Assembly: GCA_963580285.1 (NCBI GenBank) | Contig: OY757011.1 | Coordinates: forward strand, 166,809,406 to 166,873,405 | Direction: 5' to 3' | DNA from: Lucinisca nassula | Taxonomy: Eukaryota; Mollusca; Bivalvia; Lucinida; Lucinidae | Length of the DNA: 64,000 bases | Shown: in pieces, positions 47,571 to 59,153 of the stretch | Position numbering within the stretch: position 1 is the first letter of the stretch | Layout of the letters: each line of letters begins with the position of its first letter | Position numbers and translations under genes: made by a program | Notes under the pieces: generated by a model | Database searches by the model: none | What the model was told of the DNA's origin: nothing | The model's input: only the letters and a program-made list of their open reading frames with translations

Positions 47571-47870
47571 ATTTTAGTGATAATACGTTTATTATATACC
47601 TTTTTTCGCTTTTAATAAAGTCTTTTGTCAACGTAAATTGGCGGGAAACTTTGACGTTACATTCTGTGTGTAAGTGACGTCATCATTTCGAACGTTTGGT
47701 TCCGCGTTATTGATGGCTGTTTTCTAACGTCGCAACAAATGCCGGGACTCAGGGTTTGCAGGAGTGTGATACGGAATCGGAAAACGCGAGTGCGTGATAC
47801 GGGATTCTGTATTTTTGTGTCGGAAAACTGATAGTAGACAGCAGTATTTCTTGTAGGTATATAATAAAGC
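47571..47870. other. CpG-containing non-repeat segment next to foldback
   Basis: Contains GTAAGTGACGTCATC, GGTTCCGCGTTATTG and GTGTGATACGGAATCGG. The GTGATACG string recurs in the foldback, so this may be the interior of one element. No ORF over 70 codons. Confidence 0.4.
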
Positions 47871-48486
47871 TATTTACACAGTTTCAGCGCTGTCACCACT
47901 GGTTATTTTGATAATCAGCACAGTTTCCATGACTATCACCACAGGTCACATGTGTAATAAAACTTTCACAACAGTTTCACGGCTATAACCATAGGTAATA
48001 AATAACGACACTATCACAGCGCTCAAGACAGATCACATGGCTATTACAGCAGCTTCACGGTTATCCCCGACGCTATATTGCTATATTTTGCTCTTTCACC
48101 ACCCGTTATATGGTTATCACGCCAATATCACAGCTAAAATCAAACGGTTATTTAGATTTAAACACAGTCTCATACGTGGCTTTCGCCACAGTTTAACAAC
48201 TATCAGCACATGTTTATTAGGTTTCAGCACCTTTTTACAGCAGCTGTCACCATTGGGCTATTTAAATTTCATTACACTTGCACCTTTACCATAGGTTGCG
48301 TCGCTATAACCACAAATTCGAAGCTATGACCACAGGTTATATGGATTTCAGCACAGCTTCACAGCTGCCACCGAGGGTTATGTGGCTATCACCGCAGTTT
48401 TACAGATATCACCACATGTAATTTAGATTTTAGCACAATTTCACAGCTGACATCACAGTTTCACAGTTATCACCGCAAAATATATA

Positions 48487-48577
48487 GATTTGTTTGTGTT
48501 TCTTTCCCTTTGGTGTCTGTAATGGGAGCTGTGAGTTAATTGTATCGATTCCTGGCCAATGCCTTCACTTCTATTGA
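48487..48577 (+). mobile_element. Naiad-type PLE 3'-terminal scrap (~90 bp)
   Basis: GTTTCTTTCCCTTTGGTGTC, GGGAGCTGTGAGTTAATTG and ATCGATTCCTGGCCAATGCC match the last ~90 bp of the element. It is the shortest 5'-truncated insertion recognisable here apart from the fragment at 21,997. Confidence 0.8.
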
Positions 48578-49795
48578 GCACATTTACATGGATGTCGCAG
48601 CCCATAAGTTTATTTGGCTATCACCACAGTTTCATAGCTGTCGACGTAGGTTACGTTGGTATCACCACAGTATTACAGCTATCACTACATATTATTTAGA
48701 ATTCATCATAGTTTGACAGCTGTCACTATTGGTAATGTGATAATCCCTGCAGAACCACGGTTCATTAAGGTTTTAGCACAGTTCCAAAGCTGACATCACA
48801 GGTTACATGGCCATCATCACAGTTTCACAGATATCACCACAGAATTTAAAGATTTCAGCACAGTTTCACAGCTAGCACCAAAAGCTTTTATAGATTCAGC
48901 ACAGTTTCAGAGCTTTTACCAAAGGTAACGTAATAATCAGCACAGAGCAAAGCTTTCGTCACACGTTGTTGAGTTTTTAGCTCAGATTCATAGCTGTCAT
49001 AACACGTTACGTGGGTGTCATCACCGTTTAACAGCTATGACTACAGATCATATAGGTTTTAGCAGCACAATTTCACAGCTGTCACCATCGGTCACATGGC
49101 TATCACCACAATTCCACAGCTTTCACCACAGATTATATAGATTTCAGCAGTTTCATAGCTGTCACATGTGCACAGGTAATGTGTATATCGCCAAAGCTTC
49201 ACAGCTATTACCACGGGTTATTTATAGATTTCAGCGCAGTTCATAGCTGTCACTTCACGTTACGTGGCTATCACCACAGTTTAACAGCTATCACCATAGG
49301 TTATCTCGATTTCAGCACAGTTTGACCTCATCATCACAGGTTATTTGGTTTTCAGAACAGCTTCACGGTAGTCACCACAGGTTACGTGGCTACCGCGGCA
49401 GTTTTACAGCTTTCACCACAGGTAATTTATATTTCAGCACAGTTTCACAGCCCCCACCACAAATAATATTGGTTTCAGCACACTTTCACAACTGTCACCA
49501 CTCGCAAAGGTTATTTGGCTATAACAATAGTTTCACAGCTGTTGTCGCCATAGATTACATGACTTTTACGACAGGGTCACAGCTATCACCACAGGTAAAT
49601 TATATTTCAGCACAGATTCACAGCTGTAATCACCTCATAGTTTCACAGCTCCCATCATAGATAATATAGATTTCAGCACACTTTCACAGCTTTCGCAACT
49701 CTCAAAGTTTATTTGGCTATAACTATAGTTTCACAACTGTTGTCGCCACATATTATATGTTTTTTACGACAGTGTCACAGCTATTACCACAGTGA

Positions 49796-50700
49796 AGAGC
49801 TTATTAGAGGAGAGCACCAAACCCCTCTATTAACTACATATGGACAGTTGTTTCCGTGGAATTGTATCTGCTTGTTTAAAAGGCAGCCAGTTTCTGCCAA
49901 GGGCCATAAGTGTCAGATGCTGAAACCACAAAGTGTTTTATTACCCAGTAATCTGGAGTTTATATCACAGCCAGTGAATCAGACAATGTATTTGAAATGT
50001 ATTGATGATCAGTTTATTTAAAAGTGCTTTAGTGTTATGCAGTTAATGGTCAGTTCTTCATTTATATATATGTGTGTTTTTTTTTTCAAGGAATGAATCG
50101 TATTTTATTAAATGCACTGGCGGTAAGTTTTTACCTGATGCGACTTCAGTTTGAAGTAAACATTGACATAGATAAGAGGGTATTTGATTATACGGTTAAA
50201 GGATAATTAATTAAAGGATAATTTTCTCCATACTTGGATATTCATTATAATCGCGAAGGCGATTCTAAAGAGTGCATGGGAAACAAGGACAATTATCCCT
50301 TTCAACAAATACTCAATGGAAAAAGGAAAATGTCCCTTGTAGGGACAATGTTCCAGATAAGGCCGGTTGCTTTAATTAATTTTCAAAATGTTTTTACTCC
50401 TTAAGTTTTTTTTTTTTGTTGCTGTATTTTTTGTGCCAAGACATTTCAACTTTTCCTTTAATTTTGACGACATCCTTAGCTATCAATAAGAATAAAGACT
50501 GTGTAAATTCAAGAAAGCATAGCCTATCTGCATCTCGGTTTCAAATGTTAAAGCTCGTTAACAGAAATATGACTTCTGACATTAAAGTCTCACCACAATG
50601 TTATGATAACTAAAGATCAGATTTGAACTTTTCTGTTTGAACCTAACCAATCAGATCAGTTTTCCGGAAATGGCAGGCTGAAGAGTTAACAGCTCTAGTA
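49796..50700. other. Non-repetitive ~900-bp island
   Basis: Sequence of ordinary composition between two class C blocks. Short ORFs (up to about 100 codons, the longest overlapping minisatellite) show no recognisable domain. GGGACAATTATCC-like and GTCCCTTGTAGGGACAATG segments near 50,280-50,350 could form a small hairpin. This is the best candidate for ancestral unique DNA or an unknown element. Confidence 0.4.
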
Positions 50701-51104
50701 TTATGTGCCACTTGCCACATGTTATTTAGATTTCTGCATAGTTTCACAGCTGTCACCACAGGCAACATAATAATCACTGCAGTTTCACAGCTGTCACCAC
50801 AGGTTTAGTTTCAAGCATAGTTCCATAGCTGTCATCACAGGGTACGGGGTCATCCCCACATTTTCACAGCTATCACCACATATTTTGGAGATTACAGCAC
50901 AGTTTCACAACTGTCATCGCAGATTACGTGGCTATCACACCAGCTGCAGAGCTATAACCACAGTTTCCCATCTATCACCACAGGTTATCTAGATTTCAGT
51001 ACAGTTTCACAGCTCTAACGCCAGGTTATTTAGCACAGATCACAGCTGTCACCACTGATTACGTGACCATCGCCAGTTTCACAGTTTTTATTACAATATT
51101 TCAG

Positions 51105-51485
51105 AATCCTGATGCGATAATTGGTCGAAACTAGAAAGTTTGGCCAAAACGTGTACTTTCCATACTTTTCAGTTCTGTTGTTTTGCTCTTCCAAATGATA
51201 AACCTTTCATAAAACATATTTGATGTGACTATAGCAGGCGTTAAGGGAGTGTGTGGCGGTCGTAAAATGTCTCCCCGCCTTTCGTCATAATGTAGTTTAT
51301 ATTTTCTTGTCCTTCGGGATCATTGGTGTATTGTGGAATTTTGAAAATATTTCAGGGCCACTGATGAGGCCTTATTGGCCGAAACTAGCTGCTCTGGCCA
51401 AGTAACCTTTTGCGCTCCATGCTTTTCGGATTTATTGTTTATTCCTTGCTTTCAAAGGATAACTCTTTTATAGAACATATTTCAC
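51105..51485 (+). mobile_element. Retrozyme, 257-bp subfamily
   Basis: A first, degenerate hammerhead-like motif (CCTGATGCGATAATTGGTCG then AAACTAGAAAGTTTGGCC, about 51,110-51,150) and a second, better one at 51,355, about 250 bp apart. Between them are GTGTGGCGGTCGTAAAATG and CTTGTCCTTCGGGATCATTGG. Confidence 0.72.
51355..51400 (+). ncRNA. Hammerhead ribozyme, near-intact
   Basis: GGGCCA, CTGATGA, stem II GGCC/GGCC around TTATT, GAAA, then CTAGCTGCTC and TGGCCA. Stem I pairs over five bases. Stem III is weakened (C opposite C). The core is intact; activity as a monomer is doubtful. Confidence 0.72.
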
Positions 51486-52227
51486 AGTAGGTTATTTTGA
51501 ATTCAACAGTTCCACAGCCGTCACCATATGCTACATGACTAGCACCACAGTTTTACAGCTATCACCACAGGTTATTTATAATTCAGCATCGTTTCATAGC
51601 TGCCATCATAGGTCAAATTGCCATCACCGATGTTTCACAGATATCACCACAGGTTATTTAGTCTTCAGTATAGTTTTATAGCTGTCCCAACAGAAAACTC
51701 GCAGTCACAACAGGCAACTCGGCATCACAAGAGTTTCACAGCTTTCACAATATGTTATTTTGATTTCAGCACAGTTTCACAGCTTCACAACAAATAACAT
51801 AGTTGTCACCACAGTTTCACAGCTGTCACTATAAATTATACAGATTTCAGTATATGTTCACAGCTGTAACACAGATACTTGGCTCTCAACAAACTTTCGC
51901 AGGTATCACCACAGGTTATTCCGATTTCATCACAGTTTTACATCTGTCACCACAGGTTATGTGGTTATCACCACAGTTTCGCAGGTATCACCACAGGTTA
52001 TTCAGAATTCAGCACAGTTTCATATCTGTCACCACAGGTTATGTGGTTCTGCTGTCACCACATATTACGTGGCTATCGCAACAGCTGCAGAGCTAAAACC
52101 ACAATTTCCCATCTATCACCACAGGTGATTTTGATTTCTGTAGAGTTTCACAACTCTTACACCAGGTTATTTAGCACAGATCACAGCTGTCACCAGGGGT
52201 TACGTGACCATCGCCAGTATCACAGTT

Positions 52228-52563
52228 TTTATATAATATTTCTGAGTCCTGGTGTGATAATTGGTCGAAACTAGAAAGTTTGACCAAAACATTTACACTC
52301 CATGCTTTTCAGTTCGAATGTTACTATAGCTGGCGTTAATGGAGTGTGTGGCGGCCGTAAATTGTCTCCCCACCTTTCGTCATAATGTAGTTTTATATTT
52401 TCTTGTCCTTCGGGATCATTGGTTTATTGTGGAATTTTGAAAATATTTCAGGCCTTATTGACCAAAACTAGCTGCTCTGGCCCAGTAAACGTTTGTACTC
52501 AAAGCTTTTCGGGTCTTTTATTTATGCCTTGCTACCAAAGGATAACTCTTATAGAACATACTA
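52228..52563 (+). mobile_element. Retrozyme copy, degenerate
   Basis: GTGTGATAATTGGTCGAAAC at 52,251 and GTGTGGCGGCCGTAAATTG at 52,345. The second hammerhead has lost its 5' half (TTTCAGGCCTTATTGACC). Confidence 0.65.
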
Positions 52564-53192
52564 TTTTGAATTCAGCAGTTTCACAGCTGTCACCATAGGG
52601 TACGTGACTATCACCACAGTTTCACAGTTATGACCACTGGTTATTTATAATTTAGCACTGTTTCACAGCTGTCACCATAGTGTAAAATAGCCATCACCGC
52701 TGTTTCATAGATATCACCACAGGTCATTTAGTTTTCAGTATAGTTTTTTAGCTGTCACGACAGACAACTCGGCATCACAACAGGTAACTCGGCATCACCA
52801 CAGTTTCACAGCTTTCTCAATATGTTATTTTGATTTCAGCACAGTTTCACAGCTTCACAACAAATAACATAGCTGTCACCACAGTTTCACAGCTGTCACC
52901 ATAAATTATACAGATTTCAGTACATTTTCACAGCTGTCACACAGATACTTGGCCATCACCAAACTTTGGCAGGTATCACCACAGGTTATTCAGATTTCAG
53001 CACAGTTTCACAGCTGTCACCACAGGTTAAGTGGCTATCCCAACAGTTTGCCATCAATCACAGCTGTCACACAGATACTTGGCTATCACCAAACTTTGGC
53101 AGGTATCACCACAGGTTATTCAGATTTCAGCACAGTTTCACAGCTGTCACCACAGGTTAAGTGGCTATCCCCACAGTGTGCTATCAATCATC

Positions 53193-53505
53193 ACGGACTT
53201 GTACATTCCATGCTTTTAGGCTCTGTTGTATATTCCCTGCTTCCAAATAAGCCTTTCATAGAGCATATTTGCTGTGACTATAGCTGGCGTTAATGGAGTG
53301 TGTGGCGGTCGAAATCTGTCTCTCCGCCTTTCGTCACAATGTATCTTATATTTTCTTGTCCTACGGGATCATTGGTGGAATTTTGAAAATATTTCAGGGC
53401 CACTGATGAGACCTATTTGGCCGAAACTGGCTGTTCTGGCCCAGAAAACTTGTGCATTCCATGCTTTACGGATTAGTGTTTATTCCTTGCTTTCAAAGGA
53501 TAAGG
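53193..53505 (+). mobile_element. Retrozyme copy, variant X
   Basis: ACTTGTACATTCCATGC to CTTTCAAAGGATAA with GTGTGGCGGTCGAAATC and hammerhead GGGCCACTGATGAGACC (about 53,397). Its right end is joined to a Naiad 3' fragment. Confidence 0.7.
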
Positions 53506-53753
53506 CGGCTCTTCTGAAGCGATTTATTTATGTTGTTGTTTGTTACTTACTGTGTGTATCACTTGTGTCTTTTAATTTTGGATGGCCATATGGCCATTTT
53601 GTGGGAAAGTTACTGTCCATACGGCCTTCCTTTGTTTAGGTTTCCATTATGGTCTGGTCGCTTAATGTTTGTATTTCTTTCCCTTTGGTGTCTTTTATGG
53701 ATGGAGTAAGTTAATTGTATCAATTCCTGATCTTTGTTTTACTTCTACTTTTC
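53506..53753 (+). mobile_element. Naiad-type PLE 3'-end copy
   Basis: GGCGGCTCTTCTGAAGCGAT through GGCCATATGGCCATTTTGTG to GATCTTTGTTTTACTTCTAC. Colinear with 62,612-62,860 and visibly closer to that copy than to the others. UTR only. Confidence 0.85.
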
Positions 53754-53998
53754 TCAATATGTTATTTTGATTTCAACACAGTTTTACAGCTTCACATCAG
53801 ATAACATAGCTTCCATCACAGTTTCACAGCTGTCACCACAAAATTATACAGATTTCAGTTCATTTCCACAGCTGTCACACAGATACTTGGCTATCACCAA
53901 ACTTCTGCAGGTATCACCACAGGTTATTCCGATTTCAGCGCAGTTTCACAGCTGTCACCACAGGTTAAGTGGCTATCACCACAGTTTGCCATCAATTA

Positions 53999-54345
53999 CC
54001 ACGGACTTGTACATTTCATGCTTTTAGCCTCTGTTGTATATTCCTTGCTTACAAATGATAAACCTTTCATAGAACACATTTGATGTGAATATAGCTGGCG
54101 TTAAGGGGGTCTTTGGCTGCCGTAAAATGTCTCTCCGCCTTTCGTTATCATGTTTTCAATAATTTCTTGTCCTTCGGGATAATTGGTTTATTGTGGAATT
54201 TTCAAAATATTTCAGGGTCAATGATGAGGCTGAATTGGCCGAAACCAGCTGCTCTGGTCCAGAAAACTTGTGCACTCCATGCTTTTCTGATCTGTTGTTT
54301 ATGCCTTGCTTCCAAAGAATAACTCCTTTATAGAACATATTTCAT
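53999..54345 (+). mobile_element. Retrozyme copy, variant Y
   Basis: GGACTTGTACATTTCATGC to AACTCCTTTATAGAACATA. The ribozyme region reads GGGTCAATGATGAGGC: the first C of the catalytic box is A, so it is predicted inactive. Confidence 0.68.
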
Positions 54346-54937
54346 AGTAGGCTATTTGAATTCAGCAGTTTCACAGTTGTCACCATAAGCTACGTAACTA
54401 ACACCCACTCTCATAGCTATCACCAAAGGTATTCATAATTCTGCCTCATTTCACAGCTGTCACCATAGGTTAAATGTCCATCACCGCTGTTTCACAGATA
54501 TAACCACAGGTTATTTAGTTTTCAGTATAGTTTTATAGCTGTCACAACAGACAACTCAGCATCACAACAGGAAACTCGGTATCAGAGCTTTCTCAATGTG
54601 TTATTTTAATTTCAGCACAGTTTTACAGCTTCAGAACAGATAACATAGCTGTCAACATAGTTTCACAGCTATCACCACAAATTATACAGATTTCAGCACA
54701 GTTTTACAGGTCAACACAGTTTTACAGCTTTTCATCAGATAACATAGCTGTCACCACAGTTTAATAGCTGTCACCACAAATTATACAGATTTCAGTACAT
54801 TTTCACAGCTGTCACACAGATACTTGGCCATCACCAAACTTTGGCAGGTATCACCACAGGTTATTCAGATTTCAGCACAGTTTCACAGCTGTCACCACAG
54901 GTTAAGTGGCTATCCCAACAGTTTGCCATCAATCACC

Positions 54938-55270
54938 ACGGACTTGTACATTCCATGCTTTTAGGCTCTGTTGTATATTCCCTGCTTCCAAATGATAAGC
55001 CTTTCATAAAACATATTTGCTTTGACTATAGCTGGCGTTAATGGAGTGTGTGGCGGCCGTAAACTGTCTCCCCGCCTTTCGACACAATGTAATTTAAATT
55101 TTCTTGTCCTTCGGGATCATTGGTGGAATTTTGAAAATATTTCAGGGCCACTGATGAGATCTTTTTGGCCGAAACTAGCTGTTCTGACCCAGAAAACTTG
55201 TGCATTCCATGCTTTACGGATCTGTTATTTATTCCTTGCTTCCAAATGATAACTCTTTCATGGAACATAT
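54938..55270 (+). mobile_element. Retrozyme copy, variant X
   Basis: Nearly identical to the copy at 57,272 (GTGTGGCGGCCGTAAACTG, CGACACAATGTAATTTAAA). Hammerhead GGGCCACTGATGAGATC at about 55,145 has a weakened stem II. Confidence 0.7.
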
Positions 55271-55709
55271 TTCAAAGCAAGTTATTTTGAATTCAGCAGT
55301 TTCACTGCTGTCACCACAGGCTACGTGACTAGCACCACTGTTTCACAGCTATCATCACAGGTTATTTATAATTCAGCATCACTTCATAGCTGTCACCATA
55401 GGTTAAAAGGCCATCATCGCTGTTCCACAGATATCACCCCAAGTCATTTAATTTTCAGTATAGTTTTATAGCTGTCACAACAGACAACTCGGCATCACAA
55501 CAGGTAAATCGGCATCACCACCGTTTCGCAGCTTTCAGCGTAAATATTCTGGAAATCATATATAATTATTGGTTTAGACTCATATTCTAGACAGGTTTTT
55601 AATTATTTGGACCCCATTTTGATTTTTATCAGTCTTTGAATCGACTGCCTATTCGAAATTCGAAAAAATTCAGTATGTTTCCTCTGGCTTTCGTTGCCGG
55701 ATCATTACA

Positions 55710-55755
55710 GGGTCACTGATGAGGCTTTATTAGCCGAAACTACGTAGTATGACCC
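55710..55755 (+). ncRNA. Hammerhead ribozyme, type I, intact core
   Basis: Same sequence as 36,600-36,645: GGGTCA, CTGATGA, GGCT/AGCC with TTATT loop, GAAA, stem III CTA/TAG, cleavage A55749, TGACCC. All core positions conserved. Confidence 0.88.
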
Positions 55756-56090
55756 ATCTTTTTCTTATGAATGTTTTCATTGCTCTTAAAGGAACTCATT
55801 TTTGATTTTTATTTGCCTTCACTGCAGCTGGTGTTGTGCCGTGTGGCGGCCGTAAAACGTCTCCCCGTACATCAACCATAGTGCAGTTTATATTTTACTT
55901 TTTGTCCTTTGAGATCAGCGTAAATATTCTGGAAAATCATATATTATTATTGGTTTAGACTCATATTCTAGACAGGTTTTTAATTATTTGGACACTATTT
56001 TGATTTATGTCAGTCTTTGAATAGACTGCCTATTCGAAATTCGAAAAATTGCAGTATGTTTCCTCTGGCTTTCGTAGCCGGATCATTACA

Positions 56091-56136
56091 GGGTCACTGA
56101 TGAGGCTTAATTAGCCGAAACTACGTAGTATGACCC
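56091..56136 (+). ncRNA. Hammerhead ribozyme, type I, intact core
   Basis: Identical to the 55,710 copy except for stem II loop TAATT instead of TTATT, a change outside the conserved core. Predicted cleavage after A56130. Confidence 0.88.
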
Positions 56137-56445
56137 ATCTTCTTTCTTATGAATGTTTTCATTGCTCTTAAAGGAACTCATTTTTGATTTTTATTTTTCA
56201 ATATGTTATTTTGATTTCAACACAGTTTTACAGCTTCACATCAGATAACATAGCTTCCGCCACAGTTTCACAGCTGTCCCCACAAATTATACAGATTTCA
56301 GTACATTTCCACAGCTGTCACACAGATACTTGGTTATCACCAAACTTTCGCAAGTATCACCACATGTTATTCCGATTTCAACACAGTTTCACAGCTGTCA
56401 CCACAGGTTAAGTGGCTATCACCACAGTTTGCCATCAATCACCAC

Positions 56446-56792
56446 GGACTTGTACATTCCATTCTTTTAGGCTCTGTTGTATATTCCATGCTTACAAATG
56501 ATAAACCTTTCATAAAACATATTAGATGTGAATATAGCTGGCGTTAAGGGAGTCTTTGGCTGCCGTAAAATGTCTCTCCGCCTTTCGTCATAATCTTGTC
56601 TATAATTTTTTGTCCTTCGGGATCATTGGTTTATTGTGGAATTTTTAAAATATGTCAGGGCCAATGATGAGGCTGAATTGGCCGAAACCAGCTGCTCTGG
56701 TCCAGAAAACTTGTGCACTCCATGCTTTTCTCATCTGTTGTTTATGCCTTGCTTCCAAAGGATAACTCCTTTATAGAACATATTTCACAGTA
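56446..56792 (+). mobile_element. Retrozyme copy, variant Y
   Basis: GCGTTAAGGGAGTCTTTGGC and GCCAATGATGAGGCTG. The catalytic box starts with A, as in other Y copies. Confidence 0.68.
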
Positions 56793-57271
56793 GGCTATTT
56801 GAATTCAGCAGTTTCACAGCTGTCGCCACAAGATAGGTAACTATCACCCACTATCATAGCTATCACCACAGGTATTCATAATTCTGACTCATTTCACAGC
56901 TGTCACCATAGGTTAAATGGCCATCACCGCTGTTTCACGATATCACCACAGGTTTTTTAGTTTTCAGTAAAGTTTTATAGCTGTCACAACAGTCAACTCA
57001 GCATAACAACAGGAAACTCGGTATCACAGCTTTCTCAATGTGTTATTTTGTTTTCAGCACAGTTTTACAGCTTAACAACAGATAACATAGCTGTCAACAT
57101 AGTTTCACAGCTATCACCACAAATTATACAGATTTCAGTACATTTTCACAGCTGTCACACAGATACTTGGCTTTGGCAGGTATCACCACAGGTTATTCAG
57201 ATTTCAGCACAGATTCACAGCTGTCACCACAAGTTAAGTGGCTATTCCCACAGTGTGCCATCAATCACCAC

Positions 57272-57606
57272 GGACTTGTACATTCCATGCTTTTAGGCTC
57301 TGTTGTATATTCCCTGCTTCCAAATGATAAGCCTTTCATAGAACATATTTGCTTTGACTATAGCTGGCGTTAATGGAGTGTGTGGCGGCCGTAAACTGTC
57401 TCCCCGCCTTTCGACACAATGTAATTTAAATTTTCTTGTCCTTCGGAATCATTGGTGGAATTTTGAAAATATTTCAGGGCCACTGATGAGACCTATTTGG
57501 CCGAAACAAGCTGCTCTGGCCCAGAAAACTTGTGCACTCCATGCTTTACGGATCTGTTATTTATTCCTTGCTTCCAAGTGATAACTCTTTTATGGAACAT
57601 ATTTCA
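57272..57606 (+). mobile_element. Retrozyme copy, variant X
   Basis: GTGTGGCGGCCGTAAACTG. The hammerhead at 57,477-57,521 is GGGCCA, CTGATGA, GACC/GGCC (one A-C mismatch), GAAA and TGGCCC, with 6-bp stem I perfect. Confidence 0.72.
57477..57521 (+). ncRNA. Hammerhead ribozyme, near-intact
   Basis: Catalytic box CTGATGA and GAAA intact and stem I GGGCCA/TGGCCC perfect. Stem II has one mismatch and stem III (CAAGCTGC) is poor. Confidence 0.62.
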
Positions 57607-58111
57607 CAGTAGGTTATTTTGAATTCAGCAGTTTCACTGCTGTCACCACAGGCTACGTGACTAGCACCACTGTTTTACAGCTATCATCACAGGTTATTTA
57701 TAATTCAGCATCGCTTCATAGCTGTCACGATAGGTTAAATGGCCATCATCGCTGTTTCACAGATATCACCACAGGTCATTTAGTTTTCAGTATAGTTTTA
57801 TAGCTGTCACAACAGACAACTCGGCATCACAACAGGTAAATCGACATCACCACAGTTTCACAGCTTTCTCAATATGTTATTTTGATTTCAACACAGTTTT
57901 ACAGCTTCACATCCGAGAACATAGCTTCAACCACAGTTTCACATCTGTCACCACAAATTATACAGATTTCAGTACATTTCCACAGCTGTCACACGGATAC
58001 TTGGTTATCACCAAACTTTCGCAGGTATCACCGCAGGTTATTCCGATTTCAGCACAGTTTCACAGCTGTCACCATAGGTTAAGTGGCTATCACCACAGTT
58101 TGCCATCAATC

Positions 58112-58469
58112 ACCACGGACTTGTACATTCCATGCTTTTAGGCGCTGTTGTATATTCCTTGCTTACAAATGATAAACCTTTCATAGAACATATTTGATGT
58201 GAATATAGCTGGCGTTAAGGGAATTTTTGGCTGCCGTAAAATGTCTCTCCGCCTTTCGTCATTATGTTGTCTATAATCTCTTGTCCTTCGGGATCATTGG
58301 TTTATTGTGGAATTCTTAAAATATTTCAGGGTCAATGATGAGGCTGAATTGGCCGAAACCAGCTGCTCTGGTCCAGAAAACTTGTGCACTCCATGCTTTT
58401 CTGATCTGTTGTTTATGCCTTGCTTCCAAAGAATAACTCCTTTATAGAACATATTTCACAGTAGGCTAT
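58112..58469 (+). mobile_element. Retrozyme copy, variant Y
   Basis: TTTTTGGCTGCCGTAAAATG and GGGTCAATGATGAGGCTG. Same inactive-box change as the other Y copies, supporting spread of Y by duplication rather than by new transposition. Confidence 0.68.
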
Positions 58470-59153
58470 TTGAATTCAGCAGTTTCACAGCTGTCACCAC
58501 AAGCTACGTAACTAACACCTACTATCATAGCTATCACCACAGGTATTCATAATTCTGCCCCATTTCACAGCTGCCACCATTGGTTAAATGGCCATCACCG
58601 TTGTTTCACAGATATCACCAAAGGTTATTTAGTTTTCAGTATAGTTTTATAGCTGTCACAACAGACAGCTCAGCATCACAACAGGAAAATCGGTATCAGA
58701 GCTTTCTCAGTGTGTTATTTTGATTTCAGCACAGTTTTACAGCTTCAGAACAGATAACATAGCTGTCAACATAGTTTCACAGCTATCACCACAAATTATA
58801 CAGATTTCATTACATTTTCACAGCTGTCACACAGATACTTGGCTATCACCAAACTTTCGCAGGTATCACCTCAGGTTATTCAGATTTCAGCACAGTTTCA
58901 CAGCAGTCACCACAGGTTAATATGTGGCTATCCCCACAGTTTGCCATCAATCACCACGGGCTATTTAGATTTCAATACAATTTCACAGCTGTCACCCCAG
59001 ATTATTAATATTTTAGCACAGGTCAAAACTGTCACCACCGGTCGCCTGGCCATCGCAACAGTTTCACAGCTTTTTTGTACTATTTCAGGACCCCTTAGGT
59101 TACACTCTGCTTCTTCTGTACGGATTCCCCATTCTATTAAGAACTTTAATACT

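Larger units (their letters stand above)
46916..49795. repeat. Class C minisatellite, ~41-bp unit, block 1
   Basis: The consensus is GATTTCAGCACAGTTTCACA joined to GCTGTCACCACAGGTTATTTA. It shares the CAGCTGTCACCACAGGT core with class B, but replaces the GGCTATCACC half in part by GATTTCAGCAC. Diverged. Interrupted by a foldback at 47,435, a tRNA-like fragment at 47,310 and a Naiad 3' scrap at 48,487. Confidence 0.88.
55535..56198 (+). mobile_element. Retrozyme, 383-bp subfamily, tandem with two intact hammerheads
   Basis: Two units, each with TCAGCGTAAATATTCTGGAAA (55,536 and 55,915) and a perfect hammerhead (55,710 and 56,091). Predicted cleavage positions 55,749 and 56,130 are 381 bp apart. 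GTGTGGCGGCCGTAAAACG lies between. This is the most intact ribozyme locus in the window. Confidence 0.82.
50701..59070. repeat. Class C minisatellite interdigitated with retrozymes (higher-order repeat)
   Basis: 41-bp class C units alternate with retrozyme copies to make composite units of ~810-1,090 bp. From about 53.2 kb the retrozymes alternate between two variants: X with GCGTTAATGGAGTGTGTGG at 53,290, 55,036 and 57,370; Y with GCGTTAAGGG then CTTTGGCTGCCG at 54,106, 56,546 and 58,214. This gives a dimeric higher-order unit. ORFs such as FHSCHHRLSGY and MTIAGVNGVCGG recur because the units recur; they are not genes. Confidence 0.85.

Noticed and set aside
52949..57581. Repeated ORFs with MTIAGVNGVCGG and HSCHHRLSGY peptides as a gene family
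   Set aside because: They recur with the higher-order repeat and are translations of retrozyme and minisatellite sequence with no domain.
58839..59153. N-terminal extension of the Naiad protein into upstream sequence
   Set aside because: Those codons are class C minisatellite (ITKLSQVSPQVIQISAQFHS-type peptide), which appears in many unrelated frames of the array.
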